From NCBI GenBank assembly GCA_947626435.1, contig CANQSB010000012.1, positions 1 through 64,000 of the forward strand: a stretch of DNA of 64,000 bases, given 5' to 3'. This document shows, piece after piece, positions 9,193 to 17,423 of the stretch; the first letter of the stretch is position 1, and each line of letters begins with the position of its first letter. The position numbers and the translations under genes are program-made. Origin of the DNA: an uncultured Lachnospiraceae bacterium. Lineage in GTDB: Bacteria > Bacillota > Clostridia > Lachnospirales > Lachnospiraceae. The notes beneath the pieces were generated by a model. The model made no database searches. It was not told the DNA's origin and was given only the letters and a program-made list of their open reading frames with translations.

Positions 9193-9286
9193 TTCTAATC
9201 CGGTCGAATTTGTGCGAAATATACAAAAACGCGGTGCGGTGCTCCGCAAGGCACCGCTTATTTTGTATATTTAACCCAAATTCTAT
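9193..9286. repeat. Family A intergenic inverted repeat, copy A1
   Basis: A hairpin of about 95 bp bounded by TTCTAA and TTCTA. Its outer arms are AAATATACAAAA and TTTTGTATATTT; the inner stem is GCGGTGC...GCACCGC. It lies 12 bases after the lyase stop. Its right flank resembles the flank of copies A3-A5 (TAGAGTTTNGCAAATGC type). It could act as a bidirectional terminator or be a miniature repeat element. Confidence 0.85.
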
Positions 9287-9330
9287 GTTGTTTGAATGAT
9301 TAGAGTTGAGAATGGAGATTGATGTATGTA

Positions 9331-9427
9331 TTCTAAGTCGGTCGAATTTAGCCAAAATATATAAAATCGCGACTTGGTGCGCGATGCGAAGCGTCGCTGA
9401 TTTTATATATTTTGGCTAAATTCTAGG
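9331..9427. repeat. Family A intergenic inverted repeat, copy A2
   Basis: A nearly perfect long palindrome. The left arm runs AATTTAGCCAAAATATATAA and on; the right arm is its complement, ending TTTTGGCTAAATT. The centre is GC-rich. It lies 44 bp after A1 in the same orientation and directly abuts the truncated HAD gene at 9440, so it marks the break point of that gene. Confidence 0.85.
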
Positions 9428-9439
9428 TAATGTTACGCT

Positions 9440-9604
9440 TTGGAAGACTCGAAGAATGGTTTGCTGTCAGCATATAGAGCCGGCTGTAAGCCGATAATGG
9501 TTCTGGATTTATGGCAGCCGGATGATGAAATATTAAAAATTATTGTGGGAAAATATGATGACTTGGATGAAGTAAAAGCGGCTTTTGAGAAAAGAGCTGT
9601 ATAA
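9440..9604 (+). pseudogene. C-terminal remnant of a HAD-family phosphatase (beta-phosphoglucomutase-like)
   Basis: The frame reads LEDSKNGLLSAYRAGCKPIM and on to DLWQPDDEILKIIVGKYDDLDEV, ending at the TAA at 9602. The ED-S-NG-L-A--AG pattern is the last catalytic motif region of HAD phosphatases of the beta-phosphoglucomutase type. About 55 residues remain; the nucleophile Asp and cap domain are missing. Upstream, the sequence changes at once into repeat A2, so the 5' three quarters were lost at that junction. It is probably a relic of the sugar-phosphate arm of this locus. Confidence 0.75.
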
Positions 9605-9639
9605 AAGATAGCGATATAGTTGAAAAGGAGAGAAATAAC

Positions 9640-11718
9640 ATGATTTTTAAACCACAACATATGGATTTTGAATTGAGTCCTTATACCGGGTTGACGCGGG
9701 AGAGTTGGATTGAGGCGGGGGAGTATCTGCTGAGAGGGATATTTAAGAATATTAAGCAGTTTTCGGATCCGGTTGTTATGCCAAGGAAGGAGACAAAGAT
9801 AACATATCCGCACAGCGCGGACGCGATTGGGGAGAAAAAGGCGGAATATTTTGAAGGGCTTGCGCGTTCTTTTTTCATTGCGGCGCCGTTGATTCATGAA
9901 AATCCCGAACTGGAGATAGAGGGGTATAAAATCAGGGATTATTATAAGAGTCATGTGCTGCGCATTTGTACGGCAGATGATCCGTTTTGCGCAGGTATGT
10001 ATAAGGAGCTGCTGGAGATTGCTAAAGGCGAAAAATCAAAGGATCCGACGAGGACTTTTCAGCAGACTGTGGAAACGTGCGCGCTTGTGATTTGTTTGTG
10101 GCTGTGCAAGGGGGAAATATGGGATACATATACCAAGGCGGAAAAGGATTGTATTGCGGATTTTTTGAGGGATTATGCGGAGGGGAATACTGTGCCGCAG
10201 AACTGGCGGCTATTCAATATGCTTGTCCTTGCCTTTCTGAATATGGAGGGTTATGAGATTGACAGGAGCATTATGCGTGAGCACGCGTCGCATATTTTGA
10301 ATTATTATGCGGGGCAGGGGTGGTATCGTGACGGGCATTCTTTTGATTATTATTCATGCTGGGCGTTTAATGTGTATGCGCCGTTGTGGTGTCTGTGGTA
10401 TGGTTATGAGGAGGAGCCTTATATTGCCGCGCAGTTTGAAAAAAATTCCAATGAGCTGATGGCGACATATGCTGATTTTTTTGACAGGGATGGATTTACA
10501 AATATGTGGGGCAGGAGCTGTATATACAGGAATGCCGCGACAAGCGCGTTTGACGGTAATATGATGCTTAGAAATTCCGCAGTGGATGCTGGGCTGGCGC
10601 GTCGTATCTGCTCGGGTTCGCTTTTGCAGTTTTTGGAGCGGGAGGATTTTTTGTATGAAGGAGTGCCGACGCTTGGATTTTACGGGCAGTTTATGCCTTT
10701 GGTTCAGGGATATTCATGCGCGGAGTCGCCGTTTTGGCTTGGAAAGGCGTTTTTGTGCCTGCATTTGCCAAAGGATCACCCTTTCTGGACACAGAGGGAG
10801 AACAATGGTACATGGGAGGGACTTGCCGATGGCGAGGTAAAGGTGACGGCGCTTGACGGTCCTGCGCTGTGCTTTTCTAATCATGAGGCAAACGGCGAGA
10901 CGATCCTGCGCACGGGAAAGGTTGTAAAGCAGAGGGAGGACCGCCATGGGATGTGGAATTATTCAAAGCTCTGCTTTAACACAAAATATCCGTGGGAAGC
11001 GGCGCCGATTGTGGACGGCGAGGAAAATATTCGGGTGGAATCGCAGCAGTATGTGCTTCATGACATTTTGGCGGAAACCTTTGAGAATGCTAATGTAACC
11101 TTCTGGAACGGTGAAAAAGACGGCGTGCTTTACAGGCGGCAGTTTTTCGGCTACAATCTGGAAACGGAGTGCCATTGGATACAGGCGATTAACCTTGCCG
11201 ACTTTGCGGTGCCTTACGGCATAATGCGCGTGGACAGGATGCGAATGTTTAAGAAGCCCGTGGAGCTTACGCTTGGCGCGTATGGGTTCCCTGATAATGG
11301 GACTGAGATTATCAGAAAGACTGAAAACGGCGCGCAGCCTGCGACGGCGGTTATATTGAAAGGGCATGATTTTACCGGAAAGGAAAAGCAGCTTGCGATG
11401 ACAATTTATGACGGGTGGGAGTCGCTTGACGTGATACACAGTACAGGCACAAATCCAGATTCTGAAAAATCGGTGCTTGTATATGCCTCGGCGAAAAGGA
11501 CTTCACACAATCATTATGAGCGAAGTATTTTGATTTCTCAGGTGATTACCAAGGAGGAGCTTGCGGACTTTTCGGAGGATGAGCTGTTTCCGATTAAGGA
11601 GATTGTTTACACGGATAAGGAAAAGTGTGGCGGGTACGGCGCGGTGACTGTGAGAATGAAGAATGGCTGGGAGAAAACAGTTGATTTTGAGGGGATAGAA
11701 GGGAAACTTATGCTTTGA
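9640..11718 (+). CDS. DUF2264 family protein
   Basis: A 692-residue protein that opens with the DUF2264 signature (SPYTGLTRESWIEAGEYLL). An alpha-helical toroid-like N-terminal half contains RLFNMLVLAFLN, GQGWYRDGHSFDYYSCWAFN and NMWGRSCIYR; a beta-rich half follows. DUF2264 proteins are common in polysaccharide utilisation loci and resemble lyase/hydrolase toroids, but their reaction is not established to my knowledge. There is no signal peptide. The ribosome site is AAAAGGAGAGAAATAAC. It lies after the GH88 and heparinase-like genes on the same strand, so a role in processing the same uronate-rich glycan is likely. Confidence 0.85.
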   Translation: MIFKPQHMDFELSPYTGLTRESWIEAGEYLLRGIFKNIKQFSDPVVMPRKETKITYPHSADAIGEKKAEYFEGLARSFFIAAPLIHENPELEIEGYKIRDYYKSHVLRICTADDPFCAGMYKELLEIAKGEKSKDPTRTFQQTVETCALVICLWLCKGEIWDTYTKAEKDCIADFLRDYAEGNTVPQNWRLFNMLVLAFLNMEGYEIDRSIMREHASHILNYYAGQGWYRDGHSFDYYSCWAFNVYAPLWCLWYGYEEEPYIAAQFEKNSNELMATYADFFDRDGFTNMWGRSCIYRNAATSAFDGNMMLRNSAVDAGLARRICSGSLLQFLEREDFLYEGVPTLGFYGQFMPLVQGYSCAESPFWLGKAFLCLHLPKDHPFWTQRENNGTWEGLADGEVKVTALDGPALCFSNHEANGETILRTGKVVKQREDRHGMWNYSKLCFNTKYPWEAAPIVDGEENIRVESQQYVLHDILAETFENANVTFWNGEKDGVLYRRQFFGYNLETECHWIQAINLADFAVPYGIMRVDRMRMFKKPVELTLGAYGFPDNGTEIIRKTENGAQPATAVILKGHDFTGKEKQLAMTIYDGWESLDVIHSTGTNPDSEKSVLVYASAKRTSHNHYERSILISQVITKEELADFSEDELFPIKEIVYTDKEKCGGYGAVTVRMKNGWEKTVDFEGIEGKLML

Positions 11719-11814
11719 GATAGCGTTTGGATATGTCGGATGTGATTGGCATAGAGTATAGGTATTATTGTGTATAGGCGTTTTTATGTGCAAGTGATAA
11801 GCAGGGGATTTTAA

Positions 11815-12096
11815 ATAATTAAGCCAACAGTTGTTATCCAAAACTGGATGCGAAATCAGGATGTGATAGAGTTTGCTGGATTATAGGACAAACCTCATAA
11901 TCAGAATTTTACCCCCATCGAATTCGATGGGACAAAATTTTGTAGGCGCAAATGCGTTTATATGTCGTCACAAAATTGGATAGAAGTTACAGAGGTTGTT
12001 AGCATTGTTGCAAAAGCAGGACGCTGTGATGGAACATATGTGCATAGTGATATTGCCATATTGTTTGCAACTTGTATTTCCCTGAAATTCGATTAA
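11815..12096 (+). pseudogene. Remnant of a KilA-N domain gene
   Basis: Translating through one stop gives VVIQNWMRNQDVIEFAGL, a stop, then NQNFTPIEFDG and, after about 10 disturbed residues, WIEVTEVVSIVAKAGRCDGT followed by YVHSDIAILFATCISLKF. These match in order the KilA-N fold seen in phage and mobile-element proteins (NWMRNRNTIEFLG, WIE-T-AIGI-SKAGR-GGTYAHKDIAFEFASW). The early stop, poor middle and missing N-terminus make it non-functional. It marks the left edge of the AT-rich island and suggests phage or mobile-element ancestry. Confidence 0.75.
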
Positions 12097-12161
12097 ATTC
12101 ATATTAATTTATATACATTCATAAGAAATCGATTGTATTCTAATATGAATTGTGTTATAAT
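12097..12161 (+). promoter_or_regulatory. Promoter and candidate operator before the HTH/ASCH/methyltransferase genes
   Basis: TTGTAT at 12133-12138, a 17-bp spacer and TATAAT at 12156-12161 form a good sigma-A promoter. A perfect 10-bp inverted repeat, ATTCATATTA (12097-12106) and TAATATGAAT (12141-12150), spans it, with the right arm between the -35 and -10. This placement suits a repressor site. Which protein binds is unknown; the HTH product at 12202 is the simplest candidate. Confidence 0.6.
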
Positions 12162-12201
12162 TTAGGATGATTAATGTTGGTGTGTATTTCGGAGGTGGCT
12201 T

Positions 12202-12396
12202 GTGACCGAGATGAATGAAGACAAATGGATAGGAATAGATGAAGCGGCAGATTATCTTGGAGTAAATAAAGACTCAATAAGAAATTGGATAAAAAAAGAT
12301 AGCGATATACCCGCTCATAAAATTGGAAAACAATGGAAATTTAAGCGCAGTGAATTGGACGAGTGGGTAAAGAGTGGGAAGAGTGCCATAGAATAA
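12202..12396 (+). CDS. Small helix-turn-helix (excisionase/MerR-like) DNA-binding protein
   Basis: A 64-residue protein made almost wholly of one winged HTH: WIGIDEAADYLGVNKDSIRN, then a basic wing HKIGKQWKFKRSELDEWV. This is the helix_turn_helix_17/excisionase-like fold used by phage excisionases and by small regulators linked to restriction-modification genes. A GGAGGTGG ribosome site supports the GTG start at 12202; an ATG at 12211 is an alternative. It is the first gene of a co-directional set with the ASCH and methyltransferase genes, so it could regulate the modification genes. Confidence 0.8.
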   Translation: MTEMNEDKWIGIDEAADYLGVNKDSIRNWIKKDSDIPAHKIGKQWKFKRSELDEWVKSGKSAIE

Positions 12397-12419
12397 AAAT
12401 TGAGAAATGAGGAATGCTT

Positions 12420-12884
12420 GTGAGAACGATGTTATTAAGCTTTAAGGCAGATGTTTTCGAAAGAGTTCTGTTGGGTGAGAAGATTTATGAACACAGAAAA
12501 GTTTTTCCGGATGAACCAATAGAGGCATATCTATATGTGAGCGCGCCGATTAAAGCTATTAAAGGCATAATGCATCTTAATAACAAAACGGAGATTGAAA
12601 GCTGGAAGCAGAAGTATTCATATGACAAAGATGCGCTAAAGCGTATTGGAGAATATTTACAGCATCATAGGTATGCGATGGAAATAACGGATTTTCAGAA
12701 TACTATAGAGATTCCATTGCAGAAATTACGGGAGGATGTTCCAGATTTTGTAGTTCCTCAGATGTATTACTTTATAGATGATAGTTTTTTACTGAATTAT
12801 CTAAAAAATAATTTAAAATATGAAGGCAAGATTATTACCCATGATTTTCATAATGTAGTGAGCAGTCAGATTTGCCAATCTTGA
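12420..12884 (+). CDS. ASCH/PUA-like domain protein
   Basis: About 154 residues. The N-terminus MLLSFKADVFERVLLGEKIY followed by EHRKVFP, and then AYLYVSAPIKAIKGIM, follow the ASCH pattern (start strand, GEK--E-RK, small-aliphatic 'ys-p---i-G'). ASCH domains share the PUA fold and are thought to bind RNA or modified nucleic acids. The start is uncertain: the ATG at 12414 overlaps the GAGGA ribosome site, so I prefer the GTG at 12420. It ends 20 bases before the methyltransferase start. A role in sensing modified bases or regulating the system is inference. Confidence 0.65.
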   Translation: MRTMLLSFKADVFERVLLGEKIYEHRKVFPDEPIEAYLYVSAPIKAIKGIMHLNNKTEIESWKQKYSYDKDALKRIGEYLQHHRYAMEITDFQNTIEIPLQKLREDVPDFVVPQMYYFIDDSFLLNYLKNNLKYEGKIITHDFHNVVSSQICQS

Positions 12885-12904
12885 CTTGGAAGGATAAAAC
12901 GGTA

Positions 12905-15900
12905 ATGAATAAAGATGAATTATGGAAAACATTGAATCAGAAAAGTCGGTCTATAGAAACTGGCATGGATTCATTAGATAGAAAACGCACAGGTAGTTAT
13001 TATACGGATCTGTCACTTACGGATATGATGATGGATGAACTTGTTGAAACAATGCATGTTAGTAAAGAAATGATTACCAGACTTAAGTTTTTTGAACCTT
13101 GTGTTGGAGCTGGCAACTTTGTTTTCTCATACATCAATAAGATTCAGGATAAGTATGACTTGTCGTGTGAGGAAGGACATAGGCTTATAGACAATATATA
13201 TGTTTCTGATATAAATACAAAGGCTTTAGAAGGGTATAAGGGTTCTCTTCGAAAACTGGCTATGTCGCTTTGGAGTTTTGAATTATCAGAAGATTATTTT
13301 AAGAGCCATGTTGGAAGTGGACTTTTGGTGGATGTTTCCGCGAAAGAATTGGATTATATTCCGCTGGAAAATGTTTTCCCACCAGAAATAGCAGATGAAA
13401 AATTCGATATTGTTGTTACGAATCCACCTTATAAGAATCTTAAAGCAGAAAGAGGGCATTATAGAACTGATGATGAGTATGAAGCCGATCAAGGCAAGTA
13501 TTCATCTATCGCAAAGATAGTATCGAGAAGGTTTAAGTATTCGCTTGATGGAGTATTAAACCTTTATAAGCTGTTTGTGGAGGAAATAATTGACAGATAT
13601 GCAAACAGCAATGCATTTATTTCGTTGCTTATACCTGCGTCAATCATGTCAGATAAGACATGTGAGAAACTAAGAACTCATATAATAAAAGATATGGATC
13701 TTTTATCGGTGAAAATGATAGGTGAAGGAAGCAGATACATAGATGCTCAACAGGCATTAAGTACTGTTTTAATCAGAAAAGGCGAAAAAACAACCAAGGT
13801 ACTTGTTGCAAAGGACTTTTATCACAGTCCTAATGATTCTGCTGAAGTTAAAGTAGAAGATATACTAAATGAAAATACTGGAAATGCAATAGTAGCATTA
13901 TCAAATAATGAGTATATGCGGCTTAATAAGCTTAGGACTTTTCCAGTTGTAAAGGATTTGGATTTTATAATAAATCTTAGGGGTGAGCTAGATCTCACAT
14001 CTAACAAAAAAAGCATTACTACTGCAAATACAGGTTATCCGCTTTTAAGAGGACGAAATATCGGGTATTATGAATTGATTGATACAGATGAACATGATTT
14101 TGTCCTAGAAGATTTTGTTATTTCAACGAAGAAGAGATGTTATATAGAAAATGAGCGAATCATTTGTCAGCAAATAGCAAACATGCACAAAGAAAGAAGA
14201 GTTACCTTTTCTTTGGTTCCAGCAAATTATGTGTTGGGTAATTCCTGTAATTTTATTTCAGTGATGGAAAATGAATTTGGAATAGACATTTACGCGATTT
14301 TAGGCTTATTTAATACAAAGATTATTAACTGGCTTTTTAAACTGACAAGCAGTAATAATCATATTAATAATTATGAGATTGATTGTTTCCCGATTCCAGT
14401 TGGCTCACCATACCTAAATGAAATATCTCAAAAAGTACAACTCTATCTGAGTAACCATGATAGAAGCATTATCAATATGATAGAAATGCTTGCTGAAAAA
14501 GCATACGGAATAGCAGAAGATGTAGAAGCTGAAGGTATGATTAGTAACACAGTTGTTGATGACTATTGCAGAGATATTGCATATATTCTTTCTGGTTTGG
14601 ATAAAATAGACGCAGAAGAGATACTTAAAGGAGAGAAGAGCATATTGTCCTTTGAGGAAGGGGTAAGTTCATTTGATAAAAAAATAATTAATGGTCTCAC
14701 TGAAAAGTATAAATCGCTGTATCATGGTTTTATTTTGAACCATACAACATTTAAGCTAAGTGATTTAGACTTGGATATGATTAAGGCTGTTCCACAAGGA
14801 GGAAGCTGGAAAGACATACCATTTGAAACGGTAAAAAAATCTAAAAGATTAGAAAAGATTACGCAAACTGGTGGAAGAACTACTTTATATGGGAGAATAG
14901 ATTATAATAAACCGAGTTATACTATTACTACATATTTTAACAGACCAGGTAATGGAACATATATCCATCCAATTCACGAACGCGTGATTTCGGTAAGAGA
15001 AGCCGCGCGGTTCCAAACATTTAGGGACGATTATTATTTCTTTGGCAACAAGACTCAGTTGTTGAAGCAGGTTGGAAATGCTGTTCCGACAGTATTGGCA
15101 TATCAAATAGGAAGAAGCATTGTTGAAAAAACGGGATGTACAAGGGCTATAGACTTGTTTTGTGGAGCTGGAGGAATGACCGCAGGATTTAAGGCAGCAG
15201 GTATATTTTCGCTTCTTAGTAATGACATAGAGGAAAGTGCTTGTGCAACATTGAAGATAAATAATCCTGAAATTCCAGTATTGTGCGGAGATATCACTCA
15301 AGAGAACACAAAGGCTGCTATTGTGGAAGCGGCAAAAAATGGTGGCGCAGATATCATATGTGGCGGACCGCCATGCCAAGGATTTTCGATGGCTGGTTTT
15401 AGGGCAGATAATGATCCTAGGAATCAATTGTTCAGAGAATTTGTGGATATTGTAAGAAGAGTGAATCCAAAGATTATTGTTTTTGAAAATGTAGAGGGTT
15501 TGATTAGTTATCAAGGTGGAAAGACATATAGAGAGGTGCATGCACTTTTCTCTGAACTTGGTTATAAAACAGAGGGGCGTTCTTTGATGGCAAGTGATTA
15601 TGCCGTTCCGCAGAAAAGGAAAAGGGTAATTGTTATTTGTACTAGAAATGATTTGGGAATAGAGCCAAGTGAATTGTATCCAGAGAAAATAACAGTAAGA
15701 GAAAGTCATCAGGTCACTGCAAGAGAAACCATTGGCGATTTAGAGAAAGTTGATTGTTCCGATACGGCTGAGTACATCCCTGGAGATGAAAGTGATATTT
15801 TACAATTTCTAAAGGGAAGGATTTCTTATGAGGATTATGTAAAAGGAAGAAACGCAGAAAAGCCATTTAAAGAAACAGTTTACGATTTGATTGTTGACAA

Positions 15901-15928
15901 TAACGGTCAATTATCATTCTGCATATAA
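12905..15928 (+). CDS. Fused type IIS modification methyltransferase: N6-adenine domain plus circularly permuted C5-cytosine domain
   Basis: A 1007-residue bifunctional DNA methyltransferase. Residues 1 to about 560 form a gamma-type N6-adenine enzyme with motif I FEPCVGAGNF (about 63-72), catalytic NPPY (about 173-176) and an Eco57I/TaqI-like recognition part (GYPLLRGRNIGYYE; NNHINNYEIDCFPIP). After a linker comes a C5-cytosine methyltransferase whose motifs are out of the usual order. Motifs IX-X (SVREAARFQTF near 696; QVGNAVP near 722) precede motif I (DLFCGAGG near 750), the catalytic PPCQGFS (near 822), ENVEG (near 862) and QKRKRV (near 903). This is a circular permutation. The ATG at 12905 is chosen over TTG at 12872. 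The endonuclease is convergent. One domain per strand fits an asymmetric type IIS site. Confidence 0.95.
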   Translation: MNKDELWKTLNQKSRSIETGMDSLDRKRTGSYYTDLSLTDMMMDELVETMHVSKEMITRLKFFEPCVGAGNFVFSYINKIQDKYDLSCEEGHRLIDNIYVSDINTKALEGYKGSLRKLAMSLWSFELSEDYFKSHVGSGLLVDVSAKELDYIPLENVFPPEIADEKFDIVVTNPPYKNLKAERGHYRTDDEYEADQGKYSSIAKIVSRRFKYSLDGVLNLYKLFVEEIIDRYANSNAFISLLIPASIMSDKTCEKLRTHIIKDMDLLSVKMIGEGSRYIDAQQALSTVLIRKGEKTTKVLVAKDFYHSPNDSAEVKVEDILNENTGNAIVALSNNEYMRLNKLRTFPVVKDLDFIINLRGELDLTSNKKSITTANTGYPLLRGRNIGYYELIDTDEHDFVLEDFVISTKKRCYIENERIICQQIANMHKERRVTFSLVPANYVLGNSCNFISVMENEFGIDIYAILGLFNTKIINWLFKLTSSNNHINNYEIDCFPIPVGSPYLNEISQKVQLYLSNHDRSIINMIEMLAEKAYGIAEDVEAEGMISNTVVDDYCRDIAYILSGLDKIDAEEILKGEKSILSFEEGVSSFDKKIINGLTEKYKSLYHGFILNHTTFKLSDLDLDMIKAVPQGGSWKDIPFETVKKSKRLEKITQTGGRTTLYGRIDYNKPSYTITTYFNRPGNGTYIHPIHERVISVREAARFQTFRDDYYFFGNKTQLLKQVGNAVPTVLAYQIGRSIVEKTGCTRAIDLFCGAGGMTAGFKAAGIFSLLSNDIEESACATLKINNPEIPVLCGDITQENTKAAIVEAAKNGGADIICGGPPCQGFSMAGFRADNDPRNQLFREFVDIVRRVNPKIIVFENVEGLISYQGGKTYREVHALFSELGYKTEGRSLMASDYAVPQKRKRVIVICTRNDLGIEPSELYPEKITVRESHQVTARETIGDLEKVDCSDTAEYIPGDESDILQFLKGRISYEDYVKGRNAEKPFKETVYDLIVDNNGQLSFCI

Positions 15929-15937
15929 AAGAGGTGA

Positions 15938-15976
15938 ATGAGTAGAGGCAGATGAATCTGCTTCTACTCATCTTTT
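15938..15976. terminator. Bidirectional terminator between methyltransferase and endonuclease genes
   Basis: ATGAGTAGAGGCAGAT and ATCTGCTTCTACTCAT form a stem with one offset, followed by TTTTT on the plus strand and preceded by A-rich sequence for the minus strand. It fills the 57-bp gap between the two convergent genes. Confidence 0.85.
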
Positions 15977-15985
15977 TGCCTGGCT

Positions 15986-17383
15986 TTACAGAGAGGAAAT
16001 TAGACGGTGCTCAATTTTTTCAATAAGCATAATTAACATTTTATAACACTCATTATAGTTATGGGAAGAGTTAAGCTTTTTGCACAGAGAAGATAAATCT
16101 TGTAATTCATCTTGGTTAAGGTTGTTATTTATATTTCGATTATTCTTGTCATTGTAGTCATAAACTGAGTTTATAGCTATGCGTTTATAGCGTTCTGTTT
16201 CGTTTTGATTTCTATCAGTAAAATGACGAGGCCGCTGTGATATTATTTCACCATTTGAGTTAAACTCATATGAGTAGTTAAAGCAATCATAGTGCGGAGC
16301 CAAGAGTTTTTGCTCAAGAAAATCTTCGCCATAAGCAGGGCAATCTTCAAGTATGGTCCAGAGGATGAACATGAAATTTGCCATATTTTGTTTAAGTGCA
16401 TCTCGATAAACTGTAGCTACAATGTTGGAATGAGATTTATAGTTTGACAAAATAAATTCCCATATAAGCTTTGAATACCAGGACATAGGATATATTTTTG
16501 TCCGATTATGGGTTTCTATTATCTTTTCAATGTCCTCAATCTGTAGGCGATCTCGTTTAGCGGAGTTGTCACCTCCAGGCATTGGCTGGAGATAACGAGG
16601 ATCGTGTATGAAACCAAGCGATATCGGTCCAATGTGGTCAGCCGAAATACCATCGAAAAAAGAACTTCCCATAAACTGATTTGCAGCATGAATATTGCCA
16701 TCACTCCAGTATTCATAAGCGCGTCGATCTTTAGTGTAAGATTTCAAGTTTTCTTTTGATCGTCCTTTATCTTGGGAAGATCTACAGCAACGATTATATG
16801 TATGGAAGCCGTCATAACGATCTGGAAAATTAGACATTGCTCCAGGTCCTAAAAGTTTTTTGTTTCCTTTGCGACAAGCAAGTTCGAGGGCATCTATTAT
16901 TTCTTCCTTTGATGCATCGTCTGGCTTGAGGTTAAGGTCGCCTTTGTTTATAAGGTATTTTGCAAGTTCCCGCTTTTTTACTCCAGATTCAATAAGTGTA
17001 TCCCAAATATCTGAGATATGATCGCAGTCGGAAAAATCAGCGTGAAAATCTTTATTTAGTGATTTGACGAAATTTGCATTTGGATAGTGATAATATAGGG
17101 ACATTAGTCTTCCGCATGTTTGACATACTTTCCATTTTGTAGGATGAATTGCCAGCATAACATCTGCATATACTCCTGAACGACGAGCAAAGCCGAGCTC
17201 ATCAGCCTTTTCTAGGCACCATTCTATACGCTCTTCGCCAATCTTTGATTTTGCTGTAGCAATCCAAGATAGAGAGTTGTCATTTTTTTTCTTGATAGGA
17301 AGCCCCTTATAATTTGGATGATTAACAATCATATTCATATAAGCTATGAATCGATCATTCCATTTGCGCTTTTCTCTGGCCAT
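15986..17383 (-). CDS. Type IIS restriction endonuclease, Alw26I/Eco31I/Esp3I family (HNH)
   Basis: A 465-residue protein. I recognise the Alw26I/Eco31I/Esp3I family from the CQTCGRLMSLYYHYPN segment (Cys87, Cys90), the FHTYNRCCRSSQDKGRS segment and the HNH-like core SADHIGPISLGF...LQPMPGGDNSAKRDRL (Asp249-His250, Asn273, Lys276). These enzymes cut outside short asymmetric sites related to GTCTC (GTCTC, GGTCTC and CGTCTC for the namesakes). The exact site here cannot be read from sequence. The active-site residues are present and the frame is intact. The gene lies 40 bases after the glycosylase stop, in one minus-strand operon. The low GC content matches the methyltransferase and differs from the flanking sugar genes. 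Confidence 0.88.
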   Translation of the reverse strand: MAREKRKWNDRFIAYMNMIVNHPNYKGLPIKKKNDNSLSWIATAKSKIGEERIEWCLEKADELGFARRSGVYADVMLAIHPTKWKVCQTCGRLMSLYYHYPNANFVKSLNKDFHADFSDCDHISDIWDTLIESGVKKRELAKYLINKGDLNLKPDDASKEEIIDALELACRKGNKKLLGPGAMSNFPDRYDGFHTYNRCCRSSQDKGRSKENLKSYTKDRRAYEYWSDGNIHAANQFMGSSFFDGISADHIGPISLGFIHDPRYLQPMPGGDNSAKRDRLQIEDIEKIIETHNRTKIYPMSWYSKLIWEFILSNYKSHSNIVATVYRDALKQNMANFMFILWTILEDCPAYGEDFLEQKLLAPHYDCFNYSYEFNSNGEIISQRPRHFTDRNQNETERYKRIAINSVYDYNDKNNRNINNNLNQDELQDLSSLCKKLNSSHNYNECYKMLIMLIEKIEHRLISSL

Positions 17384-17423
17384 AGTCTTTCCTCCATGCG
17401 TATTTATAGGCGTATATTAAGCC

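Noticed and set aside
11914-11931. Perfect 18-bp palindrome CCCATCGAATTCGATGGG
   Set aside because: It falls inside the decayed KilA-N coding region, where the residues PIEFDG fit the family, so the symmetry is probably chance. There is no promoter next to it.
14885-15709. Open frame of about 270 codons antisense to the methyltransferase
   Set aside because: It lies wholly within strong methyltransferase motifs on the other strand, its translation has no family pattern and is Cys/Ser/Ile-rich in a way typical of antisense AT-rich sequence.
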